Positions 1 through 6,362 of a DNA stretch of 6,484 bases are shown piece after piece. The number at the start of each line of letters is the position of its first letter. The first letter of the stretch is position 1. Position numbers and translations under genes: made by a program. This DNA is from Rhizobium sp. Q54 (lineage in GTDB: Bacteria; Bacteroidota; Bacteroidia; Flavobacteriales; Flavobacteriaceae): contig CALPLL020000103.1 in the NCBI GenBank assembly GCA_943324395.2, positions 1-6,484 of the forward strand, given 5' to 3'. The notes under the pieces were generated by a model. That model saw only the letters and a program-made list of their open reading frames with translations, was not told where the DNA came from and did not search any database.

Positions 1-184
1 AATCACCAATCACTAAAGCAATTCCAATATTTAAAAATAGAGAAAACAATATAAAAACACACATTAACACAATTCTTACTGCTATTGAAGAAAATATATC
101 TGCCAATCTGTAAATAGTGTTGTATTTGCAAATTTCAAATGTAGTTTTACTATAAATTTTGGCTTCCGAGATTAATTTTTCCAT
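1..184 (-). CDS. Small membrane protein, 5' part only (phage-holin-like / DUF-type flavobacterial membrane protein)
   Basis: On the minus strand an ATG at 184-182 opens a frame that stays open for 61 codons to the window edge, so the C-terminus is not visible. The product begins MEKLISEAKIYSKTTFEICK. It has a short amphipathic charged N-terminus (about residues 1-30), then a hydrophobic segment (about 33-58) rich in I, V, L and F and ending in ALVIGD. This layout (charged helix, membrane helix, then an A-L-x-I-G-(D/E) turn before an expected second helix) resembles small two-helix membrane proteins annotated as phage-holin-family in flavobacteria, often near stress genes. That assignment is from memory of the family. 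A stop lies six codons upstream in frame, so the start is this ATG or very close to it. The start overlaps the last 13 bases of the truncated regulator gene in another frame, so the two may be translationally coupled. It could be a fortuitous open frame, but the composition is typical of a real membrane protein. Confidence 0.72.
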   Translation of the reverse strand, partial: MEKLISEAKIYSKTTFEICKYNTIYRLADIFSSIAVRIVLMCVFILFSLFLNIGIALVIGD

Positions 185-630
185 TGATTCTGAGCAATTT
201 CAGTAATGGTTAAATCACTATAAATCATCATTTCCTTAATTTTTTCAACTTTGTGATTGATGATGTAATGTTCAATTGTAATTCCTTGAACTTCAGAAAA
301 TAGGTTAGCTAAATAAGTATAATTATGGTTCAATTTTTCACTTAAATAACATGAAAAATTAACTTTAATGTTCTCTTCAGTATGTAGAATTAAATTAATT
401 ATGATTGATTTTATTTTTTCAATTAAGATTGATTTTTTGTCATCCATAATTTCTAATCCACATTCTAATAGTTTATAATTTAAAATTTCTCTTTGTTCTG
501 TAGATATGTTTTCCATAATTTCAACTTCCCCAAAATCAACAACAATAAAATGTAGATCAAGTTCCCTTAATATATCTTTTACAATAATTTTGCAACGGTT
601 ACTAACCATGTTTTTTATAAATATTTTCAT
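172..630 (-). pseudogene. AraC-family transcriptional regulator with HMA-like N-terminus, truncated in the DNA-binding domain
   Basis: The 152-residue product resembles a Bacteroidota regulator family of roughly 185-200 residues (recalled length). The N-terminus (1-60) looks like a small ferredoxin-like, heavy-metal-associated type fold (IKNMVSNRCK near residues 5-14). A linker helix follows (about 66-84, DDKKSILIEKIKSIIINLIL), then the first AraC helix-turn-helix (about 94-125, YLSEKLNHNYTYLANLFSEV). The second helix-turn-helix begins (YSDLTITEIA, 137-146) but breaks off into QNQWKN and a stop. The usual continuation, with the recognition helix and the F-K-x-x-x-G motif, is absent. The sequence past the stop shows no remnant of it in either other frame checked, so a deletion is more likely than a single-base frameshift. 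DNA binding is probably impaired. It lies 87 bp downstream of the universal stress protein gene with a hairpin between them. It may still be expressed as a shortened protein. Confidence 0.8.
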
Positions 631-680
631 ATGGATTGTACTTTTAATATTTGTTGAATGTAATGATAATAAATCAGTAA

Positions 681-707
681 AGTGTTAATAATAAAATGTT
701 TAACACT
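681..707 (-). terminator. Hairpin between the stress protein gene and the regulator gene
   Basis: A perfect 8-bp inverted repeat, AGTGTTAA (681-688) and TTAACACT (700-707), is separated by 11 bases. It sits 11 bases past the stop codon of the universal stress protein gene, where a terminator is expected. The sequence following the stem on the minus strand is only moderately T-rich, so it is a weak intrinsic terminator at best. An operator for the regulator gene is an alternative reading. Confidence 0.4.
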
Positions 708-717
708 AAATAACTTA

Positions 718-1194
718 TTATTTATTTGTTGGAACGACTAAAATTGGAATTTGAGAAATTTGAATAATACTTTCAGCTGTGCTTCCAACGAGTATTTTTT
801 CTAGCCATTGATGACTATGAGTTCCCATAACAATCATATCTGCTTTATAGTTTTTGGTAGTTTCCATTATTTGTTGGTCAAACTCCCCTTCTTTAACAAT
901 TGTTTCTATTTTTGAATCTCCCAAATGTTTTTTAACCTTGTCAAGGTATTTTTTTGCAGATTTAGAAAGTAGTTCTGAATTCAATTGATAGTTCTCTAAG
1001 GCTTCAAAACCTGAAAAACCCATAATTGGATCATAATTTACTGACGTATAAATTATTGGTGTAGATAAAATATGTAGTAACATGCATTCAGCACCTAAAG
1101 TTTTTGCGATAGAATATCCAACTTCAGCCACCTTTTGCGCAGATGGATTATAATCCAATGCAATTAGAACTCTATTCAATTTTATAATATCCAT
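718..1194 (-). CDS. Universal stress protein (UspA family)
   Basis: This is a single-domain universal stress protein of 158 residues, a normal length for the family, expected to act in the cytoplasm as a dimer. The start is the ATG at 1194. The first beta strand, NRVLIALDYNPSA (7-19), carries the acidic residue D14 that contacts nucleotide in ATP-binding members. The C-terminal half has the strand ADMIVMGTHS (118-127) and the nucleotide loop G124-x2-S127-x9-G137-S138-T139, followed by AESIIQISQIPILVVP. The canonical motif is G-x2-G-x9-G-(S/T), so the second glycine is replaced by serine here while the phosphate-binding G-S-T is kept. ATP binding is therefore plausible but not certain. Family members respond to starvation, oxidative stress or anoxia; the trigger here cannot be read from the sequence. 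There is no close partner gene: 139 bp separate it from the DUF2130 gene upstream, with no convincing promoter match seen. Confidence 0.95.
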   Translation of the reverse strand: MDIIKLNRVLIALDYNPSAQKVAEVGYSIAKTLGAECMLLHILSTPIIYTSVNYDPIMGFSGFEALENYQLNSELLSKSAKKYLDKVKKHLGDSKIETIVKEGEFDQQIMETTKNYKADMIVMGTHSHQWLEKILVGSTAESIIQISQIPILVVPTNK

Positions 1195-1333
1195 TCGACA
1201 ACTGTTAAATTATTAGTCAAAATTGAATTAAAATTGAGGCCTTTTTATTACATAACTAAATCAATTACTTATATAATTCCTAGTTGGGAAATTGTTCTTT
1301 TGTTTATTTCTATCTAAATAATAAAAAAAGAAA

Positions 1334-2581
1334 TTACAACAATTTATCGTTTGAAAGTTCATCAAACTTGGCTTTCATTGTTGGATTACCTTGGGTTAAT
1401 TTTTTAATGGTCAATTCATCCGCTTTATTATTAGCTAAACGTAGATTGTTGACAGATGATAAAAGAGCATCTTTTGTCTTTTGTAGATGGTCAATTGTTT
1501 TATCTATTTCATCAATTGCCGTTTTAAATTGTCTACTAGCCAGGTCGTAGTTTTTGGCAAACCCCTCTTTGAATTTAGTGATGTTATCTTCAAAGTTGGT
1601 AATGTCAATATTTTGATTTCTCATGGTACTCAATTCTGCTTTGTATTGCATGGAATTCATCGAGGCATTGCGGAGCAAGGTAATAATAGGAATAAAAAAC
1701 TGCGGTCTTATCACATACATTTTGGGGAATTTATAAGACACATCAACAATACCCATATTGTACAAGTCATTATCCGCTTCTAATGTAGAAACTAAAACAG
1801 CATATTCACATTTTTTTTCGTTTCTGTTTTTATCCAATACTTTAAAAAATTCCTCGTTTTTTCTTTTTAAAGCAGTAGCATCGGCTTCATTTTTCATTTC
1901 AAACATAATTGAAATAATTTCATTTCCGTGTTCGTCATTTTCACGATAAATATAATCTCCTTTAGTGCCCGACTTTGAATCGTTGTCTTTTTCGAAATAG
2001 GATTTTTGAAAAGCTGTTGAACGTAATTTATTAAATTCAGTTTCACAATGTTGTTCTAGTGTTTCTCCAATCATTTTAGTAGACAGCTTTAGCTTCAAAT
2101 CTTTGCGCAAATCAATTTCGTCATCTTTCATTTTGATGATTTCATCTTTAGTCTTAAGCTGTGCAGCAAATTTTTCATTCAATGATTTTTCAAGCAATTG
2201 AGCTTCTGTTTCCTTACTTTTCAAATCATTCGCCAAAGCATCTCGTTCTTTTTCAATTTTTTGAACCGCTTCATTTACCGACAACTGTTTTTGAAGTTCT
2301 GCATTTTCCAACTTGGATTTAATTTCAGCTATCTCTGCTTCTTTGGCAGCTATCTTTTGAGAAGTCTCTATGTCTTTTTTGGATAAATTATCTTGAAGTA
2401 CATTTTTAAGATTGGCTTCTACCAATTTAACAGCACTTTCTTTTTCATTTTCGGCTAATTTTAATCGTTTTTCCAATTCATCTTCAAACTGGTGGTCGCG
2501 AACTTGTTTTAAAATAGCTGCAAATCCAGCTTCATCAACTTTAAATGCTTTCTTACAATTGGGACATATAATTTCGTTCAT
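1334..2581 (-). CDS. DUF2130 family protein: coiled coil plus putative PD-(D/E)XK nuclease-fold domain
   Basis: The 415-residue protein matches the DUF2130 family, whose role is not established. It opens with a short CPNC motif (C6, C9; [13 protein letters not shown]) that resembles half of a zinc ribbon, with no second Cys pair nearby. A long, highly charged coiled coil follows, about residues 30-165 (many E, K, Q and A heptads). The DUF2130 domain spans about 168-345: [15 protein letters not shown] (E180), then [10 protein letters not shown] (D209) and [10 protein letters not shown] (E228-x-K230). The D...E-x-K arrangement after a strand is the signature of the PD-(D/E)XK nuclease fold, so a DNA-acting function is a reasonable inference but unproven. 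The C-terminus (about 340-395) has a second helical, probably coiled-coil, segment. There is no signal peptide or membrane span, so it is cytoplasmic. The ATG at 2581 directly precedes the conserved CPxC start. It is probably transcribed alone. Confidence 0.92.
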   Translation of the reverse strand: MNEIICPNCKKAFKVDEAGFAAILKQVRDHQFEDELEKRLKLAENEKESAVKLVEANLKNVLQDNLSKKDIETSQKIAAKEAEIAEIKSKLENAELQKQLSVNEAVQKIEKERDALANDLKSKETEAQLLEKSLNEKFAAQLKTKDEIIKMKDDEIDLRKDLKLKLSTKMIGETLEQHCETEFNKLRSTAFQKSYFEKDNDSKSGTKGDYIYRENDEHGNEIISIMFEMKNEADATALKRKNEEFFKVLDKNRNEKKCEYAVLVSTLEADNDLYNMGIVDVSYKFPKMYVIRPQFFIPIITLLRNASMNSMQYKAELSTMRNQNIDITNFEDNITKFKEGFAKNYDLASRQFKTAIDEIDKTIDHLQKTKDALLSSVNNLRLANNKADELTIKKLTQGNPTMKAKFDELSNDKLL

Positions 2582-2651
2582 AATAAAAATGGAATTGGAT
2601 TAAATCTAATTTAAAAATGTAGGCACTAAAATACAAATAAAGTTGATCAAA

Positions 2652-2678
2652 CAATTTAGAAATTAAATTATTAACAAA
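2652..2678 (-). promoter_or_regulatory. Weak candidate promoter for the DUF2130 gene
   Basis: On the minus strand TTTG (2678-2675) is followed 16 bases later by TAAATTG (2658-2652), an imperfect match to the Bacteroidota arrangement of a -33 TTG and a -7 TAnnTTTG. It lies about 70 bases before the DUF2130 start codon. The -7 box lacks one T and the spacing is slightly short, so this is tentative. Confidence 0.22.
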
Positions 2679-2706
2679 TTACTTATTAGGAAAAGAAATA
2701 AGTAAT
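2678..2706 (-). terminator. Hairpin terminator after the phospholipase D-like gene
   Basis: A perfect 10-bp inverted repeat, ATTACTTATT (2678-2687) and AATAAGTAAT (2697-2706), has a 9-base loop. It lies 45 bases beyond the stop codon of the secreted PLD-like gene. On the minus strand the stem runs into TTTGTTAATAATTT, a broken T-rich tail. The stem is AT-rich with only one G-C pair, so termination may be leaky. Its inner edge touches the candidate -33 box of the DUF2130 gene, so it could also act as an operator. Confidence 0.5.
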
Positions 2707-2750
2707 ATTCAATAATTTCTATTAGTTATAAATAAAGCTACATCGCTTCA

Positions 2751-4397
2751 TTAAAATTTTACCACCTTAAATGGTTTGCAATTTCCATTCGTTTTAACCT
2801 CAACAAAGTAAATTCCCGAAGATTGAGAACTTAAATCAATTGTTTTATTAGATAAACTTGCAAATTGCTCTTCTAAAATTACGTTGCCTAAAACATCGAA
2901 AACTTTGATAGTAGCTCTCTCGTTTTGGTTAATTTCAGCGTCGTTAAAGTGCAATAGCCCATTAGTAGGATTTGGGTATACTACTAAATTTCCCTCAGAA
3001 GATTGCTGCTGAGTCGTATTTAAAATTCCTCCAGCTTGTTGAAACAAATAAGAAAATGCCTGGTAATATTGATTGGTAATATTGGCATCGTGAACAATTA
3101 ATATGTTTTCATCATTTTTAGTTTCCGCCGAAGTACTCCAGTTATGAGAACCTACAAGTACTTGCGGATCAGAAGCGTTATTGAAATTGTCAATTACCAT
3201 GAATTTATGATGCATAATACCACTTGCAGTAAAAGTTACAATTCTACTGGTGTTTATCCCAGTTTGAAGGACTGACAACTGATTTCCAGTAGGATTTTGA
3301 CTGTCTAAAACCATATTCAAATTGGTTAAACCACTATTAAATTTACTAATCAAAGCCGAACTAATATCGGATCTAGTAATTAACATAGTTGCGATATCAA
3401 TATCGGTATTGGCAGTGTTTATAGCTTCTATAATTTTAGCATTGGCTCCATCACTCGGACTAAAATAACTATTTACTATTTTTCCCCCAATACTATAATT
3501 ATGAGGTGTATTATTGGTTTTATATGGTCCAAATTTAGACACTGTTGTATTTGGAACTAAAGTTGAGGAACCCCACATTTCTTCAAATTCTATTTTGTAC
3601 CCTAAAGCTAACGCCTGATCTTGAATCACAATAGCACCATTTTTATCTGGTCCATCAATTTGTGCTACCGTCCAATTGGTTGATCCAGTCCAAACAACTG
3701 GTTTATTCGCATCAGTGCTATTTGCATCAAATATCACAAACTTATTATGCATTATGCCATAACTTGAAGAAGTAGGACTTGGCAAAATTGGAATAGATGG
3801 GTTTAATAAAGGAATCATCACACTACTGGTGCTTCCATCATAGATTAATCGCACTTGAACTCCACGGCTAAAAGCGGCATTAATGGCACCCGCAATTCCA
3901 GTAGTTCCGCTAGGTGAATAGGAATTATAAATGGCAATATCAAGGGTGCTTGTGCAAGCATTTATATAATTAATAAGCATGTCATCCAAGTTGCTACCGA
4001 GGTTAATTCCATTTTGAGTTTGAGTATAAGTGATATCAACAGGATGGTTAAAATATACATTTATAGTTCCACTTGATGTTGACGGACTCGCCAAATAACT
4101 AGTGTGTTCTGTTGCGTTTTTACTTGAAATAAAACGGTATGCCAATTTTATAATTTGAGCAGGATTTACATTTGTAATCAAAAAAGTAGTTTGATTGAAT
4201 TGAGGAACAACACTCAATTCTTGAAGATCAATTTGATTGTAGGCCTTAACATTTACAGGAAAATCAAATTTTAGTTCAATGCTATTTTTATGATAGGTAG
4301 CCAAAAAATTATCCTCTTTTATTGTCGTTTGACTAAAAGAATAAAAAACACAAAACAAGAGATTAAAAACTAGATAGAGGGATTTAGTTTTGGGCAT
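2751..4397 (-). CDS. Secreted phospholipase D-superfamily protein with two HKD motifs and a T9SS sorting domain
   Basis: The 548-residue protein begins with a signal peptide (KTKSLYLVFNLLFCVFYSFS, probable cleavage near S22-Q23). Residues 24-120 are a beta-rich stretch I do not recognise. Two PLD repeats follow. The first has MHNKFVIFD (H217, K219, D224) and GSTN (238-241); the second has MHHKFMVID (H396, K398, D403) and GSHN (416-419). Both HxKxxxxD signatures and both GSxN motifs are intact, so the enzyme should form one complete active site working through a phosphohistidine intermediate. Residues about 470-548 form a type A T9SS C-terminal sorting domain (VVYPNPTNG at 472-480, IKVFDVLGNV, SSGIYFVEV, ending KVVKF). 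The protein is therefore expected to cross the inner membrane by Sec and the outer membrane by the type IX system, then be released or anchored at the surface. The substrate (phospholipid or nucleic acid) cannot be told from the motifs. It is monocistronic, with a hairpin downstream and its own promoter. Confidence 0.94.
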   Translation of the reverse strand: MPKTKSLYLVFNLLFCVFYSFSQTTIKEDNFLATYHKNSIELKFDFPVNVKAYNQIDLQELSVVPQFNQTTFLITNVNPAQIIKLAYRFISSKNATEHTSYLASPSTSSGTINVYFNHPVDITYTQTQNGINLGSNLDDMLINYINACTSTLDIAIYNSYSPSGTTGIAGAINAAFSRGVQVRLIYDGSTSSVMIPLLNPSIPILPSPTSSSYGIMHNKFVIFDANSTDANKPVVWTGSTNWTVAQIDGPDKNGAIVIQDQALALGYKIEFEEMWGSSTLVPNTTVSKFGPYKTNNTPHNYSIGGKIVNSYFSPSDGANAKIIEAINTANTDIDIATMLITRSDISSALISKFNSGLTNLNMVLDSQNPTGNQLSVLQTGINTSRIVTFTASGIMHHKFMVIDNFNNASDPQVLVGSHNWSTSAETKNDENILIVHDANITNQYYQAFSYLFQQAGGILNTTQQQSSEGNLVVYPNPTNGLLHFNDAEINQNERATIKVFDVLGNVILEEQFASLSNKTIDLSSQSSGIYFVEVKTNGNCKPFKVVKF

Positions 4398-4414
4398 TAC
4401 AGATTTATTTTAAA

Positions 4415-4422
4415 CAAAAATA
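4415..4422 (-). promoter_or_regulatory. -7 promoter element for the secreted PLD-like gene
   Basis: On the minus strand TATTTTTG (4422-4415) is an exact match to the Bacteroidota -7 consensus TAnnTTTG. It ends 17 bases before the ATG at 4397, implying a very short leader. No good TTG is seen at the -33 position, where the sequence is AT-rich, so support is one-sided. Confidence 0.4.
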
Positions 4423-4450
4423 GCTATTAATAATTATTAACTCCTTTTTT

Positions 4451-4535
4451 TTATCTTATTTTTAAATCAATAATAGAATTTAAAGGTAATTATATCAATT
4501 TAATGCTCCTAGTTATCTTATTTTTATTAAGATAA
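4451..4535. repeat. Direct and inverted copies of TTATCTTA in the divergent promoter region
   Basis: TTATCTTATTTTTA occurs at 4451-4464 and again at 4513-4526, each preceded by CTCCT (4441-4445 and 4507-4510 plus flank). The 8-base core of the second copy pairs with TAAGATAA at 4528-4535, giving an 8-bp hairpin with a 7-base loop that extends by a G-T and an A-T pair. The region is very AT-rich, so part of this may be chance, but a 14-base exact direct repeat is longer than expected here. Confidence 0.45.
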
Positions 4536-4682
4536 TTCAAGATTAGTTAAGTAAAAGTTTAATTAATAAATCCATTTTATGCTTTAAAAATTTATTTAGC
4601 TATTGACCAAATTAGCACAATTCTTGGTTATGATTTAGAACCAATTTGTGAATAAATTTCTTATCCCCCAAATTAATATAAC

Positions 4683-4690
4683 TATATTTG
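4683..4690 (+). promoter_or_regulatory. -7 promoter element for the photolyase-family gene
   Basis: TATATTTG is an exact match to the Bacteroidota -7 consensus TAnnTTTG. No clear TTG lies at the usual distance upstream (about 17-23 bases); the nearest TTTG is at 4645-4648, 34 bases away. If this box is used, transcription starts near 4696-4700. That rules out the TTG at 4688 as the start codon and leaves a leader of about 70 bases before the TTG at 4769. Confidence 0.45.
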
Positions 4691-4768
4691 TTTAAACTTT
4701 TCTTAAAACAATTAAACGTAAATTGTTTTTCTTTTCAAAAAGTCATTAAACAAATTACCATTTTTCAA

Positions 4769-6253
4769 TTGGATAAAAAGGCTGTAAATATTGTTTGGTT
4801 CAAACGTGACTTCCGTATCATTGATAACGAAGCACTTTTTTATGCACATCAATCCAATATTCCCCTTTTATTAATTTGTTTTTTTGAGCCATCGGTGATG
4901 AGTTACCCCGATTCAGACGCACGTCATTGGAGATTTATTTACCAATCAATTGAAGATTTAAATAAAAAATTAGAACCTTCAAATTCTAAAATCTATTATT
5001 TTCATAACGAAGTGAAAACTGTTTTTTCAGAATTAATCAAAAAATACGAGATTAATACCGTTTTTTCCCACCAAGAAATAGGAAACAAAATAACGTACAA
5101 TCGCGACATCGAAATGAGCGATTTCTTTCAAAAGAACGCTGTAATTTGGAAACAATTTCAAATGCATGGAGTAATTCGCAAACTAAAATCGAGAATAGAT
5201 TGGGATAAACGATGGGAAAATGTGATGCGTGATACCCCCAAAATGGTAAAGGAATCCGATTTAAAAACGATTGAATTGGATGCTGAATTTTATGATTCTA
5301 TAAAAGGCGAAACATTACCAACTGAAATTACCATTCCCAATAAAAATTTTCAGCAAGGTGGCGAATATTGGGCTTGGCGCTATTTGGACAGCTTTGTTAA
5401 AGAACGCTATGTAAATTACAGCAAACACATTTCTAAACCTGCATTAAGTCGAAAGGGCTGCAGCCGATTGTCTCCTTATTTGACCTACGGAAATATTAGT
5501 ATGCGAATGATCTATCAGTATACGAACCAGCATTATGAAACTTCCAAAAACAAACGAGCTATTCTAAATTTTGTATCCCGATTGCATTGGCATTGCCACT
5601 TTATTCAAAAATTTGAGGATGAATGCACCATGGAATTTGAGAACATTAACAAAGCATATGACGTTTTGGTAAAACCGAAGAACGAAACCTACATTAAAGC
5701 GTGGCAAGAGGGAAAAACCGGCGTCCCTATTGTGGATGCGTGCATGCGTTGTTTAGTGGCAACCGGTTATATCAATTTTAGAATGCGCGCCATGGTGGTT
5801 TCCTTTTTCACCTTCAACTTATGGCAAGATTGGCGAGAATTACACTTCCTGGCACGCCAATTTTTAGATTACGAACCCGGTATTCACTACCCCCAAATTC
5901 AAATGCAATCTGGTACAACAGGAATTAATACGATCCGTATTTACAGTCCCATCAAAAATTCTGAAGAACACGATGAAGATGGTGTTTTTATCAAAAAATG
6001 GTTGCCTGAATTGATTGAAGTCCCTGTTGACTTACTTCACGAGCCTTGGAAAATGAACGAAATGGAACAGCAATTTTACAATTGCATCATTGGAAAAGAC
6101 TATCCCGCTCCTATTGTAGATATTGAAGAAACACGAAAACAGGCCAGTGATATCGTATGGAGTTTCCGAAAAAAAGACGAAGTCAAGCAAGAGGGAAAAA
6201 GGATTTTACAAAAACATGTTAATAATCCAAACCGAAAATCTAAGACAAAATAA
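4769..6253 (+). CDS. Photolyase/cryptochrome-family flavoprotein, probable TTG start
   Basis: This is a member of the FAD-binding photolyase/cryptochrome family. Such proteins use light to repair UV photoproducts or act as light sensors. The frame is open from 4682. Family members begin a few residues before VNIVWFKRD, which points to the TTG at 4769 (LDKKAVNIVWFKRD) and 494 residues; the TTG at 4688 would give 521. No in-frame ATG precedes this motif. Numbered from 4688, the N-terminal antenna-type alpha/beta domain is about 33-165. The helical FAD domain is about 225-495, with LSRKGCSRLSPYLTYGNIS (253-271), RLHWHCHF (298-305), GKTGVPIVDACMRCLVATGY (342-361), RMRAMVVSFF (365-374) and IKKWLPEL (435-442). 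Against E. coli photolyase as I recall it, W359 matches W382 here. W382 corresponds to I404, W384 to M406, W306 to K329 and N378 to H400, so the usual tryptophan chain is largely missing. Family membership is certain; repair activity and subclass are not. Confidence 0.93.
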   Translation: MDKKAVNIVWFKRDFRIIDNEALFYAHQSNIPLLLICFFEPSVMSYPDSDARHWRFIYQSIEDLNKKLEPSNSKIYYFHNEVKTVFSELIKKYEINTVFSHQEIGNKITYNRDIEMSDFFQKNAVIWKQFQMHGVIRKLKSRIDWDKRWENVMRDTPKMVKESDLKTIELDAEFYDSIKGETLPTEITIPNKNFQQGGEYWAWRYLDSFVKERYVNYSKHISKPALSRKGCSRLSPYLTYGNISMRMIYQYTNQHYETSKNKRAILNFVSRLHWHCHFIQKFEDECTMEFENINKAYDVLVKPKNETYIKAWQEGKTGVPIVDACMRCLVATGYINFRMRAMVVSFFTFNLWQDWRELHFLARQFLDYEPGIHYPQIQMQSGTTGINTIRIYSPIKNSEEHDEDGVFIKKWLPELIEVPVDLLHEPWKMNEMEQQFYNCIIGKDYPAPIVDIEETRKQASDIVWSFRKKDEVKQEGKRILQKHVNNPNRKSKTK

Positions 6254-6314
6254 GTTTTATCGTGTCACTCAAAAAAAGGGATTATTCCATGATCCTAGGG
6301 GGGTTCCTACAATG

Positions 6315-6352
6315 AAAACCCTAACCAAAATAAATTTTGGTTAGGGTTTTTT
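6315..6352 (+). terminator. Strong intrinsic terminator of the photolyase-family gene
   Basis: AAAACCCTAACCAAAAT (6315-6331) and ATTTTGGTTAGGGTTTT (6334-6350) form a perfect 17-bp inverted repeat around two A bases, with six T in a row from 6347 to 6352. It lies 61 bases after the stop codon. In RNA the innermost A-U pairs would open to make a normal loop. This is the most convincing terminator in the window. Confidence 0.9.
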
Positions 6353-6362
6353 ATTTCTTCCT

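Larger units (their letters stand above)
4398..4768. other. Divergent intergenic region between the PLD-like gene and the photolyase-family gene
   Basis: This AT-rich stretch of about 370 bases has no credible coding sequence. It holds a -7 element at each end, facing outward (4415-4422 minus, 4683-4690 plus). It also holds two direct copies of TTATCTTATTTTTA (4451-4464 and 4513-4526), an inverted TAAGATAA (4528-4535), and a 6-bp inverted repeat TTGGTT/AACCAA (4624-4629 and 4639-4644) upstream of the plus-strand promoter. These are candidate regulator sites; none matches an operator I can name. Confidence 0.6.

Noticed and set aside
172..630. Single-base frameshift as the cause of the shortened regulator
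   Set aside because: The sequence after the break shows no recognition-helix residues in the frames examined, while one frame encodes a plausible different protein. Loss of sequence fits better than a frameshift.
506..688. Plus-strand frame of 60 codons opposite the start of the truncated regulator gene
   Set aside because: It is an antisense shadow of the conserved N-terminal domain and shows no recognisable motif.
1200..1333. Possible -7 box CAATTTTG (minus strand, about 28 bases before the stress protein start) and a GAGGCCT palindrome
   Set aside because: The box misses one consensus base and has no TTG at the right distance. The palindrome is only six bases and does not extend, so neither supports a feature.
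1284..2603. Five plus-strand open frames of 62-98 codons opposite the DUF2130 gene and its flanks
   Set aside because: They are antisense shadows of a well-recognised gene, rich in F, S and I as expected from reading the complement of a Lys/Glu-rich coiled coil.
6311..6343. Short frame MKTLTKINFG in repeat copy 1 with a similar frame MKTQTKMNFG in copy 2
   Set aside because: The bases are fully explained by the terminator hairpin, and the peptide in copy 1 is only ten residues. Similarity between copies follows from the duplication.
6123..6344. Plus-strand frame of 73 codons overlapping the end of the photolyase-family gene
   Set aside because: It runs mostly inside the conserved C-terminus of the real gene in another frame and then through the terminator hairpin. 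Its composition is not protein-like.
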